A stretch of DNA of 64,000 nt, from NCBI RefSeq assembly GCF_032854445.1, contig NC_088302.1:42632645-42696644 (forward strand), written 5' to 3'. Under the pieces are notes generated by a model, which was not told where the DNA came from, ran no database searches, and saw nothing but the letters and a program-made list of their open reading frames with translations. A program made the position numbers and the translations under genes. Source of the stretch: Liolophura sinensis. Its lineage: Eukaryota > Mollusca > Polyplacophora > Chitonida > Chitonidae. Shown here piece after piece: positions 1-10,979 of the stretch (position 1 is its first letter; the number at the start of each line of letters is the position of its first letter).

Positions 1-301
1 ATTGCTTAACTGTTCCCCACATGTGACACTTCACTAAATTTTTCATGTTGGCACCTGAGTAGTTTAGTCGCATGTGTAAAAGTATAGCTGCTCCCACTGT
101 TCAACTCGAAAAATCTAATTCGTCCAAATACTTACACACGCACCTATTATAAGCATACCAATAGGACGGGAATCTCTTTCGTTCGAGTACCTCTGTATTA
201 GTACATTAACAGTGCCATCGGAGTGCAGTATACCATTCGGGTATCTAAATGTATTTGTAAATAACTACGTATAGGTGTTGGAACATCGGTATATATATAT
301 T

Positions 302-450
302 TAATTTTATTTACTTACGTGTATTTGACTGGTGTTTTACGGCGTAGGCCTACACAAGAATATTTCACTCATACGAGGGTGGTCAGCATTGTGGTGGGAG
401 GCCAGCCAGGGGAAACCCCACTACCATTCGCAGATTGCTGGCAATGTATG
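302..450 (-). mobile_element. SINE-A fragment
   Basis: Shows the SINE-A signature in reverse: GACTGGTGTTTTACGGCG, then AAGAATATTTCACTCATACG and a GTGGTGGGAGG core, ending in CGCAGATTGCTGGCA. The tRNA-like head is missing. It lies in a sarcoglycan intron. Confidence 0.8.
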
Positions 451-790
451 TCGCATAATTATGACGCTACCAACGGTGCCCATCCACTGTCATTGCTTGG
501 GTGACTAATGTGAGGTAGCTAATCGCAGGACCTACACGCATTACAACTAGAGGTGACTTACTACTAGGCTAGCGCAAGCTACTGACATATTGATTCACAT
601 ATTTGCGGCTGTGACTATAAGTCAGACGAGTTTTTCAGGTTACAGGAATGGTCGGTGGATTACCCCTCTGCCCGATTCCTCCAATCTGACCAGGACAAAA
701 TACTTGAGCACGGTCAATAAATGAATTGAAAGTGAGTCTTTCTCGTATTTTGTCATCGTTAGTCACAATTATCTTTGCTTTCCTTGTCAG

Positions 791-1465
791 AGTTGTGTCT
801 GTAACGCGGGATGTCAGAGTTACGGGCCCTGCTGGCGTAGAACTCAGGGCTCCGGCCGGCAAGATACATCTCAACAGTTTAAATGACATACTTATAACAT
901 CCAAAGGTCAAGGGGTAAATATACATGTACTTGAGCTGACTTGGTTATATGATAAATAAATGCCTTTTTGTACTTACATTATTGACACCCAACTTAACCC
1001 TGCTTTTCTTGTAAACTTGGGCCATGAATAACTTGTCCAGGAATCATTTTTGGATACTACGTTTTAAGACAGGACAGCTCCCGTAGGTCACATATTATGG
1101 TAACAAGGGTCGTTGTCCTCAAACAAATAAAGATAGAAGGCGACAAGACAAGTTGCACCTTTTTTAAAATGTAGAAAATTGCTCCTATTGACCATAAGAA
1201 AATTATGTTTTCATGCAGCCCTGAAAACTTGCATTCATGTATGAATCTTGCTGTTGTTTTCTGTTTTGTTTTTCCCTAATCTCTAAATCAGATCCGCTTT
1301 GATGCTGAGAAAATGTACCTGAAAAACCTTCCGCTGGGTAATCCGCCCATCGCCGGAGATCCGCCCGTCGAAGTGTACCAGCTGTGCGCTTGTAAGGATT
1401 CCGGACGTCTATTTCTGGACAAAGTTGACGGACCATGTACAAACACAGCCTCCATCTGTAGTTAG
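791..1465 (+). CDS. SGCD-like: Gamma/delta/zeta-type sarcoglycan, last two coding exons (partial gene)
   Basis: Two exons: 791-914 and 1292-1465 (stop TAG 1463-1465). The acceptor before 791 follows a T-rich tract, the donor is GGG|GTAAAT, and the phases agree. The first exon encodes a stretch with GPAGVELRAPAGKI and NDILITSKG, matching the sarcoglycan region with a PxGVxIxAxAGKI motif followed by DIL. The last exon continues RFDAEKMYLKNLP and ends in the family's cysteine cluster (YQLCAC, then two more Cys, the last just before the C-terminus). Sarcoglycans are single-pass type II membrane glycoproteins of the dystrophin complex in muscle; this is the extracellular C-terminal part. The 5' exons with the membrane segment lie left of the window. 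Which of gamma, delta or zeta it represents cannot be decided here. Confidence 0.87.
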
Positions 1466-2500
1466 TTCTCAACGGAACGAGGGACAGGCTGCGGCGTATA
1501 GACACTACGCATAGTATTCCCATTCTGGATCAAAAAAGGACTGGATTGAAGGCCTCACTCTGTGACTGGAGGAATGAAGTTCCGTCTGTGAAATGAAGTT
1601 TGTGTGTATGACAGATTTGATCAGAGGTATACATGTACGTGTATATCAAAGTGTGGTAGAGTTAAGCTCTAGTATCTCAGAGTTTTACTCTAGCCTCTGA
1701 GAGCTCTACTCTAGTATATGTATGTATGTATGTATGTATACCATAATTGGTCAGGCTTATGACATGATAAATGACATTGTTAGACCTAATACCACAGTTA
1801 TACCATGATACCGAACTTATACCATGGTGAATGACAATACATCCCAGTGGTCACAATGTAGCAGACTTGTTCTGAAGTGTTAAAACAAGATTGATTAAGA
1901 TCACTCTACGAATTAGGGTTAGCTAATTTACAATGGGTCGAATTTTTACCTCGATCGGTCATTTTTATCACAGCTGTTCAAAGTTATAGCTCGAAGGGTT
2001 TAAACACCAATACCATGGTGACTCACAGCGGTACCATAGAGGGACATACTCGTAGATGTGTCACGGTGGGTCAGGTGTAAGTTAACGGACTCGATTTATA
2101 CCAACGTGGAACAAACCTATACCCTAAGGGCACACCTCTTTTCACGTTGTTTCATATGTTTGCCATACATCTGTAGTATTACAAGTCTATAAATATCTTT
2201 TGATCGAACGGACCACTGCACCGTTTAAAAATTTTAAATCAATGTTGGGCCATCGTTTTTCTTGTCAGACTCTGTGTCATTTGTAACCACACAGCAATAG
2301 CTGGCCTTTTAGTAACTTAGAATCCAGTGAAAGTTCGATCTCCAGTACCCTGATATCTGTTGGTCCAGTTATTTATGTTTGTTCGTTGTTAGGTATTCTT
2401 GACATTTTTATTTTTGTCTTGTTTTTCACATCGACTAACTTCTCATGATGTTGTATAGAGTGTATTTTGGGTGCACAAAAATAAAGAAAGAATTCAAATG
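1466..2500 (+). other. Probable 3' UTR of the sarcoglycan-like gene
   Basis: No coding signal follows the stop codon. An AATAAA lies near 2481, which fits a ~1 kb 3' UTR. A short ATGT microsatellite sits at about 1715-1741. The extent of the UTR is inference. Confidence 0.4.
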
Positions 2501-2529
2501 ATTGTGTTTATTTCTGGAAGATTCCCTGT

Positions 2530-2915
2530 GGGCGAGTCATGGTGAGACAAGCTTGCATAAGTTTTCATGTAGGCGTATCATGGCATGACAAGCCTGCTTA
2601 AGTTTTCTTGTCGGCAAGTCATGACCTGACAAACTTCCATAAGTTTTCAGGTTGGTGAGTCATGACGTGACAAACTTGCGTACGTTTTCATGTAAGGAAG
2701 TCATGATTTGACAAGCTGACTTAAGTTTTCATGTGCGCAAGTCATGACGTGCCAAACTTGCATACGGTTTCATGTAGGCGAGTCATGACTTGACAAACTT
2801 GCAATAAGTTTTCATGTGGGCAAGTTATGGCATGACAAGCCTGCATAAGTTTTCAGGCGAGCAAGTCATGGCGTGACAAGACTACATCAGTTTCCATGGG
2901 TCACGAGGCGACGAG
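2530..2915. repeat. ~42-bp degenerate tandem repeat
   Basis: About nine imperfect units built from AAGTTTTCATGT, GAGTCATGAC and TGACAAACTTGCAT lie just beyond the presumed sarcoglycan polyadenylation site. They are non-coding. Confidence 0.75.
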
Positions 2916-3739
2916 CATGCACTGATGTTTCTAAAAAATGTTTCTTCTAGCGACAACATGCTTTATTACTGTGTTCTAATATACACACGGTATACATATA
3001 CACAAGTATATATTTAGTTGCTTGATTGATGTTTAACGCCATACTCACTTTTTTTAACCAAATGCGACGGCGATCACCTTTATGGGCAGAAGAAGCCCGT
3101 AGCAGCAATAAGTAACCAATAAGGAATTTGTCTTAGTCGCAAAGATCAGCGCACACAGATTTTTTTACCTGACAGACCAAGCTCCAAGAACGTGAGTTCA
3201 ACAGAAATACTAACACTATCTGGAAAGATGGAAATCCAACGAATGCACTACCGTAGCGATTGATAAGTAGGTATTTTCTTATGCTATAAGATCGGGGGGA
3301 AGGGGGGGGGGGGCGCAATTTGTATTGTAAATAATGGAAGTCATTGCATCTCCATGTAACGAACCCCATTTTTAGGTGCGCGGCTCGGCGTGTCGATGTG
3401 GGTGCCATGGCACTCCTAGAATGTTCAGAAATATCTCGTCTCGACACTTTCAGGCTGATTTGTGATACATCAGATATGATTTAAAGCAACATTGAAGCTC
3501 ACACCAATAGTCATCGACCAGCTATATATGAATGACCATTCAGTTTACCACAGCAATAGGCCTATCAGAAGTGTAGCCATGTCTACATTACATTAGATGC
3601 AGGCCTATTTTCTCTAATTAGATGTTCAAGGACGCAAAAGGTACTTGCATACTTGGGCAAGAATTTCATTTTTACCTCTATTTGAATTTACGTACCTTTG
3701 AACAGGTGTCACAAACCAATGTTGTTCGTAAATGGGGAA

Positions 3740-3890
3740 ATCTACATCCATCCGCTGCTGGTATACCGTCCCACGCACGGCCGCAGAGGGAGCAAGCATT
3801 AGCTGGACATGAACTTACAGTGCTGCACTGGTGAGAGCCTCCTGGGTCACTGAATTGTGCTTGAACGTTATAACCACTAGGTCACGTAAG
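3740..3890 (-). mobile_element. SINE-A fragment, tRNA-like head part
   Basis: Contains CATCCGCTGCTGG, GCCGCAGAGGGAGCAAGCA and GGTGAGAGCCTCCTGGGTCA, the head half of SINE-A in reverse orientation. A weaker tail-like fragment may lie at 3016-3110. Confidence 0.7.
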
Positions 3891-4149
3891 GAAAGTCTCA
3901 GCATACTGCTATCATATTTAAATTAGAAATCGATTTGAACGGCGTTAAAATACGATGGCGGTCAAACAAAAGAATCAATCAAATCCAGATACTGACTATC
4001 AAGAATTTGTCAACGTACTCTCCTCGTTCTTGCAACACACACTATTTCACTGTGAGATTGACTAGGCAAACCTACCGAGCACTTACCCGGGATAAACCTT
4101 CAACCTCATGCAAGTTACTGACGAACTTGCCAACATGTCGTTTATTTTT

Positions 4150-4460
4150 TTATCGCTTCTGTGGTTTAATGTTTAGAGCGTCCACTTCGAAGTCTGGAGA
4201 CCCCGGAATCAAGCCCGTGCCGGGGTCATACCAGACTTTAAAAATCATAGGCCCATTTGCTGGTGCCTCGTTTGGCGCTCAGCACTGAGAGGTTAGAGCA
4301 AGGAAACATGGCTGTTCGTTCCGGTGTCAGTACACTGTGGCCTGGTGGGCTGTCATGCCTTCGGCATGATACGGTAGGCCCACTTCAGTGGCGGTAGCAC
4401 TGTAGCGACTCCTCGTCGTCTTATGACTGAAAAGCTGTTAAGTAGGCCTAGGCCTAAATG
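4150..4460 (+). mobile_element. SINE-B, near full length
   Basis: It begins with a tRNA-like head (GGAATCAAGCCCGTGCCGG as a B-box-like region), then a body with TTTGGCGCTCAGCACTGAG. It ends in the family tail TCGTCGTCTTATGACTGAAA followed by TTAAACCCC. Other copies are at 6300, 49660 and 50445 (reverse). Confidence 0.78.
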
Positions 4461-4984
4461 TGCGAGATTAAACCCCATGCAATCGGTCACACGAGCGTTG
4501 TCAACGGCTTTTTGTCTTTATGCTCCCTCGATCGGGCCAGTGAGAGTGGGACTAGGAATATATGCATACTTGTATATAACTTATCATGCAACCACACACC
4601 AGTACAAGAAAAAGAACGAAGCCTTCGTTGGCTCGCTCTAACGAAAACCACTTTTTTCTTTATTATTTTATTCAAACTATTCCGCTCTACGTCGTCTACG
4701 CTCTTTTTTTTTTTCTTCCTATTCCTTTTTTTTAATTTAGTTAATGCTGGGACTAATATGAAAGATCTCTTGTATTAGTCCCAGGTTAATGTAAATGTGA
4801 GGTAAATAGACTTCCTTTGTTTCGCATATATGGCGATCAACTGCTCCATGGTCTGTGCAGGCAAGGTACGAGATGGTATGACGTACAAGTTTAGTGGGTA
4901 TATGACGCACAATATTTGTTTCTACTTCCAGGCGTTGTTGTGCGACATGCATGAAAATATCGAATCAAGGGACAGGCCGGGAGG

Positions 4985-7900
4985 ATGGCGGTGTTTGTGT
5001 TATGCCTGGGATGGCTCGTGCTATCATTAGGCGTTCTCATCGGCTATATTTTGATGCATTTAGAACTTTTACCAATACCAATTAAACATCTGTACCTTTT
5101 TGGTAAATTAAGGAAAAGAACAGAGCCACCTTCCTTCGTAAGATATGCAGATGTTCCAAAAAGGTAACGATGACAGATGAGGACTAGCTCACGAAAATTG
5201 GACCTTTTTCTATACGAGATATATTCCGAGGCCAAGAATTGCCTGCTGGCTTGGCTTGTTCCAAAGTGCCGTGCATGTAAAAAAATGTTAAGAAGAGTTC
5301 TTCCTTAGAACGGGGTGTTCGACAGAAATACGGTTCTGTAGAATTAACCAGGCGAAAATAATAATAGATTTATTTGTCTACCGCTATTTGGCTGGAAGAT
5401 CATTCCCACAAATTTTCTCACTTACAGCGATGGTGGACAGTTTTAATTTTTCTTGGGTGGAAAGTGGAGTGCCAAGCACAATTCACCAGCCTTTAGCAAA
5501 TTACCAGTATGCGTTCTCACACTTGTGACGTAGAGATATGGGGGATTACATGGCTTACAAACAGTGAGAGAGGGTGAATCTTCGAATTCCATGTCCAAAT
5601 CCGGTTTTGAACCCTTGTGTGTCCTGATGATTAAAAGTCAATCACCTTAACCTCTAGGCCACAGCCCGCCATCCATTATAATACATGTTGATCATACCTT
5701 TGTTTAAAAAAGGCACTTCTGATTGACAAGGAGGCTTATAAAATCTCTGAAAATCAGACTTCCCTTAACATGTTTATACGCTTGGCACTATGATTAGAAC
5801 AAGCTAAGCAGCAAGCTGTCAAACATTACATCAGTACGGCACAGTTATACGCAGTGTTCTCAAACGTGGAGATGGTGATGTCATGCTGCGTACTCTAGTG
5901 AGTAGGCATACTGTATACTGTACAAATGCTGTGAAGTGAGAAGATGTGTATGTGAGAAGGTCTGTCAGAAACCTGCAGATGGTCATGGCTTTTCCTCTTG
6001 GCTCTGCTTGGTTTCCTCCCACCATAATGCTAGGCACCTTCATGTAAGTGAAATAGTACAGCATAATAATACATAGATCAAATATAAAGTAAATAGATAA
6101 ATAGACGCAGTGCAGCATTACTGTAACATGTATACTGGTGTGTTAATTTGTCTAGATGTAGACATCTACTGATAGCTTCATAACACCAGGTAGCAAGTTG
6201 ATAGACGGGATGTTAAACTGCTGACACTAGGTATGTGTTCAGTGATAGTGTTGGACTGGGATTTCTGGATTCACCTGTTTTTATTGTGTTCCAACTTAAA
6301 ACATAAATCGACCGCTTTTGCGGCCTCGTGGTTAAAAGTCGGGATCAAACCAGGGTCGGGTCAAAGACTTTATAAATGGTACATTGTGCTGTCTCGCTTG
6401 GCACTCAGCACTGAGAGGTTAGAACAAGGATACAGGACTGGCTGGCCAAGTGTCAGCATAATGTTTGGGGTATCATATTTGGAGTCTTCGGCATGGTACA
6501 GTGGCAGCAGCACTTTGAGGCATGGACTCGCCGTAGCACGAGAAGACACATTATATGTACATACATCTGATGACCTGTTCTTGTCTTATGACTGAAGTTT
6601 TATTAAGTACGATGTTAAACCCCAAGCATACATAAAACATAAATCATACACGTACAAGCACATGTATGTATTTACAAAGAAATACAAGAAGCTAATGAAA
6701 TGGTTTCGATATTCATCCATTCTCTTCGTCTGTTTTAGGTGGTTTCTACATTTCTACCTGATCGGCTTGGTGTGTAATACAAGTGCTCTCATGATAATCC
6801 TGGAGGTGTGGAAGGTGCACCTGCCCGGTTCAACTGAAGACATCCTACAGGTGCTCCATATAGGCAAAGCAAACTATCGCGGTAAGTCCGACGTGGTTGC
6901 TGGCTGTAACTGTCAGGCAGTTAATCAATGAGGTTGCGTGTTCTGATCCAGCTTTTCGCTGTTTCTGATATGGCTATGTCAGAGTGTTTGCCAGGTACCT
7001 AGCGAAGGTTGGTGGTTTTATTCCAGGCATGGGTATGGTGTGCATACCTGTGTGTCACATACATGCAAAGGTTGTTGGTAACTGTCAACGAGCACGCCAG
7101 TTTCCTCCTCTCATAGTAGTGACGACTGTTGTATAAGTGAAACATTCTTGGGTATGGCATATAAAAGCTTATCAGGCTATAGCTGCATGCAGTTTGACGG
7201 CTTTCAAGCAGTCTGTATACGCAGGTTTTAGCATCTGCTTCAGAACAAATGAGTTGGTACGAATACCGAGGGAATGGACACTCACTTAATTTGGGGGCGT
7301 ATTCTTTCACTTTTGTAACTAATAAATGTAAAACAAAATCATTTGCTCCCTGATGGTCATGTGCTGTTGTTCAGATTGTGTCGTCGTTTAGTTGATGTGC
7401 TGTTGTTGTTGTTGTAGCTGAGCCCAGCCCAGTGTTACCTGTCCTGCTGGTATTAGTTTGTGAGGAGCTGCAGGTATTACGACGTCTATATGAGTGTATG
7501 GCCGTCAGTGTTTACTCTGACAGCAAGATGAGCGTCATCCATTACTTCACAGGAATCATCATGTACTCAACATTTGGGGTCAGTCTTCTAGCCGAGCTGG
7601 TGAGCAGGGAGAGGATGCCAACAGAAGGTGAGTGAGAACTGGTGTCACTGTCTGCACCACTGTCTGGGGTCAGTCTGCAGTCAGTCTGCCAGCCAAGCTG
7701 GTGAGGAGGGAGAGGATGCCAACAGAAGGTGAGTGAGAACTGGTGTCACTGTCTGTACCACTGTCTGGGGTCAGTCTGCGGTCAGTCTGCCAGCCGAGCT
7801 GGTGAGGAGGGAGAGGATGCCAACAGAAGGTGAAGGAGAACTATCATTGTCTTTACCATTGTCTGAGGTCAGTCTTCTGACAGAGGTAGTGAGCAGGGAG

Positions 7901-9316
7901 AGGATGCCAACAGAAGGTGAGTGGGAACTGTCATTGTCTTTACCATTGTCTGAGGTCAGTCTTCTGACAGAGATAGTGAGCAGGGAGAGGATGCCAACAG
8001 AAGGTGAAGGAGAACTATCACTGTCTTTACCATTGTCTGGGGTCAGTCTTCTGACAGAGGTAGTGAGAGGGAGAGGATGCCAACAGAAGGTGAGTGGGAA
8101 CTCTGTCACTGTGTTTACGACAGTTTTATATCAGTCTGCTAGCATAACTGGTGAGGAGGGTGAGGGTGCTAGCAGAAGGTGAGTGAAAAGTCTGTCACTG
8201 TCTTTACCACTGTTTGAGATCAGTCTATTAGCAGAGCTGGTGAGCAGGGAGAGGATGCCAACAGAAGGTGAGTATCTTTACCATAGTTTGAGATATGAAG
8301 GCTGCTCACTATGGAATTCAGAGATCTATACATCTCTATACATCTGTACATCTCAGAATGTCTTAATGACATTGTTTTTTCCTATGTTGTTTTTACAGTG
8401 AACTGGGGTCTAAGTTTACCTCAGTGTTTAGGGCTGGTGGTGTTTGTCTGGGCTTGGTGTAAGCAATACTCACTGACAAAGATGCTGGCTCGACTGAGGA
8501 CACAGTCAACAAGTAAGTGCTTGTGTACAAGATCAGGATGGCTCAGCTGGTTGGACCAAGAGCTTAAGTGAGCTTTTCATACTTCTTTAGGGTCGATTAA
8601 ATGTTACATGTGAAAAAGAATAAAGTGTGATGGAGTATATGTAGCTAAACATTCTCTTTTGGGTAACATTTTCTGTCTTAGTGCACGCAGTATATTGACC
8701 CTTGACCACTTAGCCCGCAAATGTTCATGAAGGCCAACCATATCCAACATACAAAGCAGTGCACATAAAGTGGATCTCTTTGCTTGCGTAGGACTTTATG
8801 CTGATTTATGTATTGTCTCATTTTTTCAGTGCTCATTCTTCATATGTACAGTTAATTCGTTTTCTGCCTAAGCAAGTCAGTTTTAGTGCTTGTGAACTAC
8901 CTCTTTGTTTTAAGAGCCTAACAATACACAAGGTGTACATATTACAGAAATACACAAAGGAGTACACTGCTTGGATCGACTTCTTTTTGGCAGGCAATGT
9001 TCGCGATTGTCTAAGTTTTTTAATACTATGAGCGTTCTTGTTGTGCAATGTTGTAGGTGGATCTGGGGACATTTCCCATCACCTCCCATCTGGGGACTTG
9101 TTTGAGCTGGTCTCATGCCCCCACTACCTCATGGAAATCCTGCTGTACACCTCATTCTGCCTCATCACCCGCTTCCAGTCCCCCACACTCAACTGTGTGG
9201 CCTGCTTTGTGCTGGTCAATCAGCTTATCTCGGCCCAGTTGACCCACACCTGGTACAGGGCTTCCTTCTACAAATACCCACCACACAGACGGGCCATTCT
9301 GCCCTACCTGTTGTAG
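4985..9316 (+). CDS. SRD5A3: SRD5A3, polyprenol reductase (steroid 5-alpha-reductase 3), complete, five exons
   Basis: Exons: 4985-5163, 6739-6881, 7418-7627, 8399-8512, 9057-9316 (stop 9314-9316). All junctions are GT/AG with consistent phases, giving 301 aa against about 318 in human. The start was chosen because an in-frame TGA lies just upstream (about 4951) and the next codons form a membrane segment. Conserved marks are DVPKR followed by WFLHFY at the exon 1/2 junction, RRLYECMAVSVYS in exon 3, and in exon 5 HHLPSGDLFELVS (residues 223-235) and the C-terminal KYPPHRRAILPYLL. The family is an ER multipass NADPH-dependent enzyme that reduces polyprenol in the route to dolichol, the lipid carrier for N-glycosylation. 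Two minisatellites have grown from this gene's own exon ends (7572-8296 and 9288-9590). It is convergent with MAGT1. Confidence 0.95.
5360..5690 (-). mobile_element. SINE-C, near full length, in SRD5A3 intron 1
   Basis: On the - strand it starts with a tRNA-like head: TGGCCTAGAGGTTAAGG as box A, GGTTCAAAACCGG as box B. It runs into a body containing the reverse of ATTTTCTCACTTACAGCGATGG. Related pieces lie at 15270, 55140 and 59072. Confidence 0.7.
5960..6058 (+). mobile_element. SINE-A fragment in SRD5A3 intron 1
   Basis: Contains AACCTGCAGATGGTCATGG, GGTTTCCTCCCACCATAATG and TAAGTGAAAT in forward SINE-A order. Confidence 0.75.
6300..6640 (+). mobile_element. SINE-B in SRD5A3 intron 1
   Basis: Body with CTTGGCACTCAGCACTGAGA and a tail with TATGACTGAAGTT and GTACGATGTTAAACCCC. 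It ends about 100 bp before exon 2. Confidence 0.78.
7572..8296 (+). repeat. Minisatellite made from the end of SRD5A3 exon 3 plus its 5' splice site
   Basis: Eight units of about 85-105 bp. The first is the authentic exon 3 end; seven more fill intron 3. Each unit contains GGTCAGTCT, GAGAGGATGCCAACAGAAG and a following GGTGAGTG or GGTGAAGG, so exon end and donor travel together. Several copies keep an intact AAG|GTGAGT and could act as alternative donors. Confidence 0.92.
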
Positions 9317-9590
9317 GAGACGGGCCATTCTACCCTACCTGTTGTAGCACACTGGCCATTCTACTCTACCTGTTGTAACAGACTGGCCATTCTACCCTAC
9401 CTGTTGTAGCACACTGGCCATTGTACTCTACCTGATGTAGCAGACTGGCCATTCTACCCTACCTGTTGTAGCAGACTGGCCATTCTACCCTACCTGTTGT
9501 AGCAGACTGGCCATTCCACCCTACCTGTTGTAGCAGACTGGCCATTCTACCCTACCTGTTGCAGCACGCTGGCTATTCTACCCATGCTCT
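9288..9590 (+). repeat. 31-bp minisatellite made from the C-terminal coding end and stop codon of SRD5A3
   Basis: The codons for the last residues and the stop (CCCTACCTGTTGTAG) are copied about nine more times immediately downstream. Each copy carries GGCCATTCTACCCTACC at a 31-bp spacing. The array occupies the first ~270 bp of the 3' UTR. Confidence 0.9.
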
Positions 9591-9699
9591 TATTGTAAAT
9601 GTAGTGTTGGCATCAAGAGTAGTGTTTTAAGACTTTTACGAGCTTCTGAAAGTTCAGTTTTACGTCAGACTTTAGGTAAAAATCCTCAACGTTATCCTA

Positions 9700-10705
9700 T
9701 TTGTACATGTATGTGCTATACCAGGTGTGTGCTATACCAGGTGTGTGCGCTATACCAGGTGTGTGCGCTATACCAGGTGTATGCGCTCTACCAGGTGTAT
9801 GGCCTCTACCAGGTGTGTGCGCTATACCAGGTGTATGTGCTGTACCAGGTGTATGCGCTATACCAGGTGTGTGCGCTATACCAGGTGTGTGTGCTATACC
9901 AGGTGTATGTGCTGTACCAGGTGTATGCGCTGTACCAGGTGTATGCGCTATACCAGGTGTGTGCGCTATACCAGGTGTATAGGCTCTACCAGGTGTGTGT
10001 GCTATACCAGGTGAATGTGCTGTACCAGGTGTGTGCGCTATACCAGGTGTGTGCGCTATACCAGGTGTGTGTGCTGTACCAGGTGTGTGCGCTATACCAG
10101 GTGTGTGCGCTATACCAGGTGTGTGTGCTATACCAGGTGTGTGCGCTATACCAGGTGTGTGCTATACCAGGTGTGTGTGCTATACCAGGTGTATGCGCTA
10201 TACCAGGTGTATGGGCTATACCAGGTGTGTGCGCTATACCAGGTGTGTGCTATACCAGGTGTGTGTGCTATACCAGGTGTGTGGGCTATACCAGGTGTGT
10301 GCGCTATACCAGGTGTGTGCGCAATACCAGGTGTATGTGCCATACCAGGTGTGTGGGCTCTACCAGGTGTGTGCGCTATACCAGGTGTGTGTGCTATACC
10401 AGGTGTGTGCACTCTGCCAGGTGTGTGCGCTATACTAGGTGTATGTGCTATACTAGGTGTGTGTGCTATACCAGGTGTGTGCACTCTGCCAGGTGTGTGG
10501 GCTATACCAGGTGTATGTGCTATACCAGGTGTGTGCGCTATACTAGGTGTGTGCGCTATACCAGGTGTGTGCGCTCTGCCAGGTGTGTGCGCTATACCAG
10601 GTGTATGGGCTCTACCAGGTGTGTGCGCTATACTAGGCGTGTGCGCTATACCAGGTGTATGGGCTATACCAGGTGTGTGCACTATACCAGGTGTATGTTA
10701 TCCAC
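9700..10705. repeat. 18-bp minisatellite
   Basis: Roughly 55 copies of an 18-bp unit, CTATACCAGGTGTGTGCG with variants, lie just downstream of SRD5A3. Because 18 is a multiple of three, every frame looks open. The apparent ORFs of 90-340 codons are repeat artefacts. Confidence 0.93.
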
Positions 10706-10732
10706 ACATAGGCTATTCTGCCTTGCTGTGTA

Positions 10733-10977
10733 TTTATTTATTTGACTGAAGATTTACAGAACACTCAAGAATATGTCACATACAGCAGTAGCCAGCAGAA
10801 AAGCATGCAGAGGGGATACCCACAGCCATCCGCGGGTTGCTAGCAGTCCTTCCCATGCACACATATGACTGGTGAAGAAGCCAGTTCTGAACTCGCAGTG
10901 TTCGCATTGGAGAGAGGCTCCTAGGTCATTGTGTTGCACTAGCATGCTAATCACCAAGCCACAGACACCCCGGCCTT
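10733..10977 (-). mobile_element. SINE-A, diverged, near full length
   Basis: Reverse-orientation SINE-A: TATTTATTTGACTG, ACACTCAAGAATATGTCAC, CATCCGCGGGTTGCTAGCA, then GAGAGGCTCCTAGGTCATTG. It abuts the 18-bp array. Confidence 0.8.
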
Positions 10978-10979
10978 GC

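Larger units (their letters stand above)
2920..4984. other. Intergenic stretch between the sarcoglycan-like gene and SRD5A3
   Basis: Holds SINE fragments, a G-rich run near 3301 and T-rich tracts near 4650-4735. I see no exon with coding constraint. The SRD5A3 promoter and 5' UTR should lie in its right part, but no motif identifies them. Confidence 0.5.

Noticed and set aside
1203-1523. 106-codon ORF on the - strand
   Set aside because: It is the shadow of the sarcoglycan last exon on the + strand, which has the family's cysteine motif and splice acceptor.
7733-8182. 149-codon ORF in SRD5A3 intron 3
   Set aside because: It is the tandemly copied exon 3 end read through its own donors, not an independent gene.
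9701-10749. Long ORFs (up to 344 codons) in the 18-bp array
   Set aside because: The period is a multiple of three, so any frame without a stop in one unit stays open. There is no codon bias, splice context or homology.
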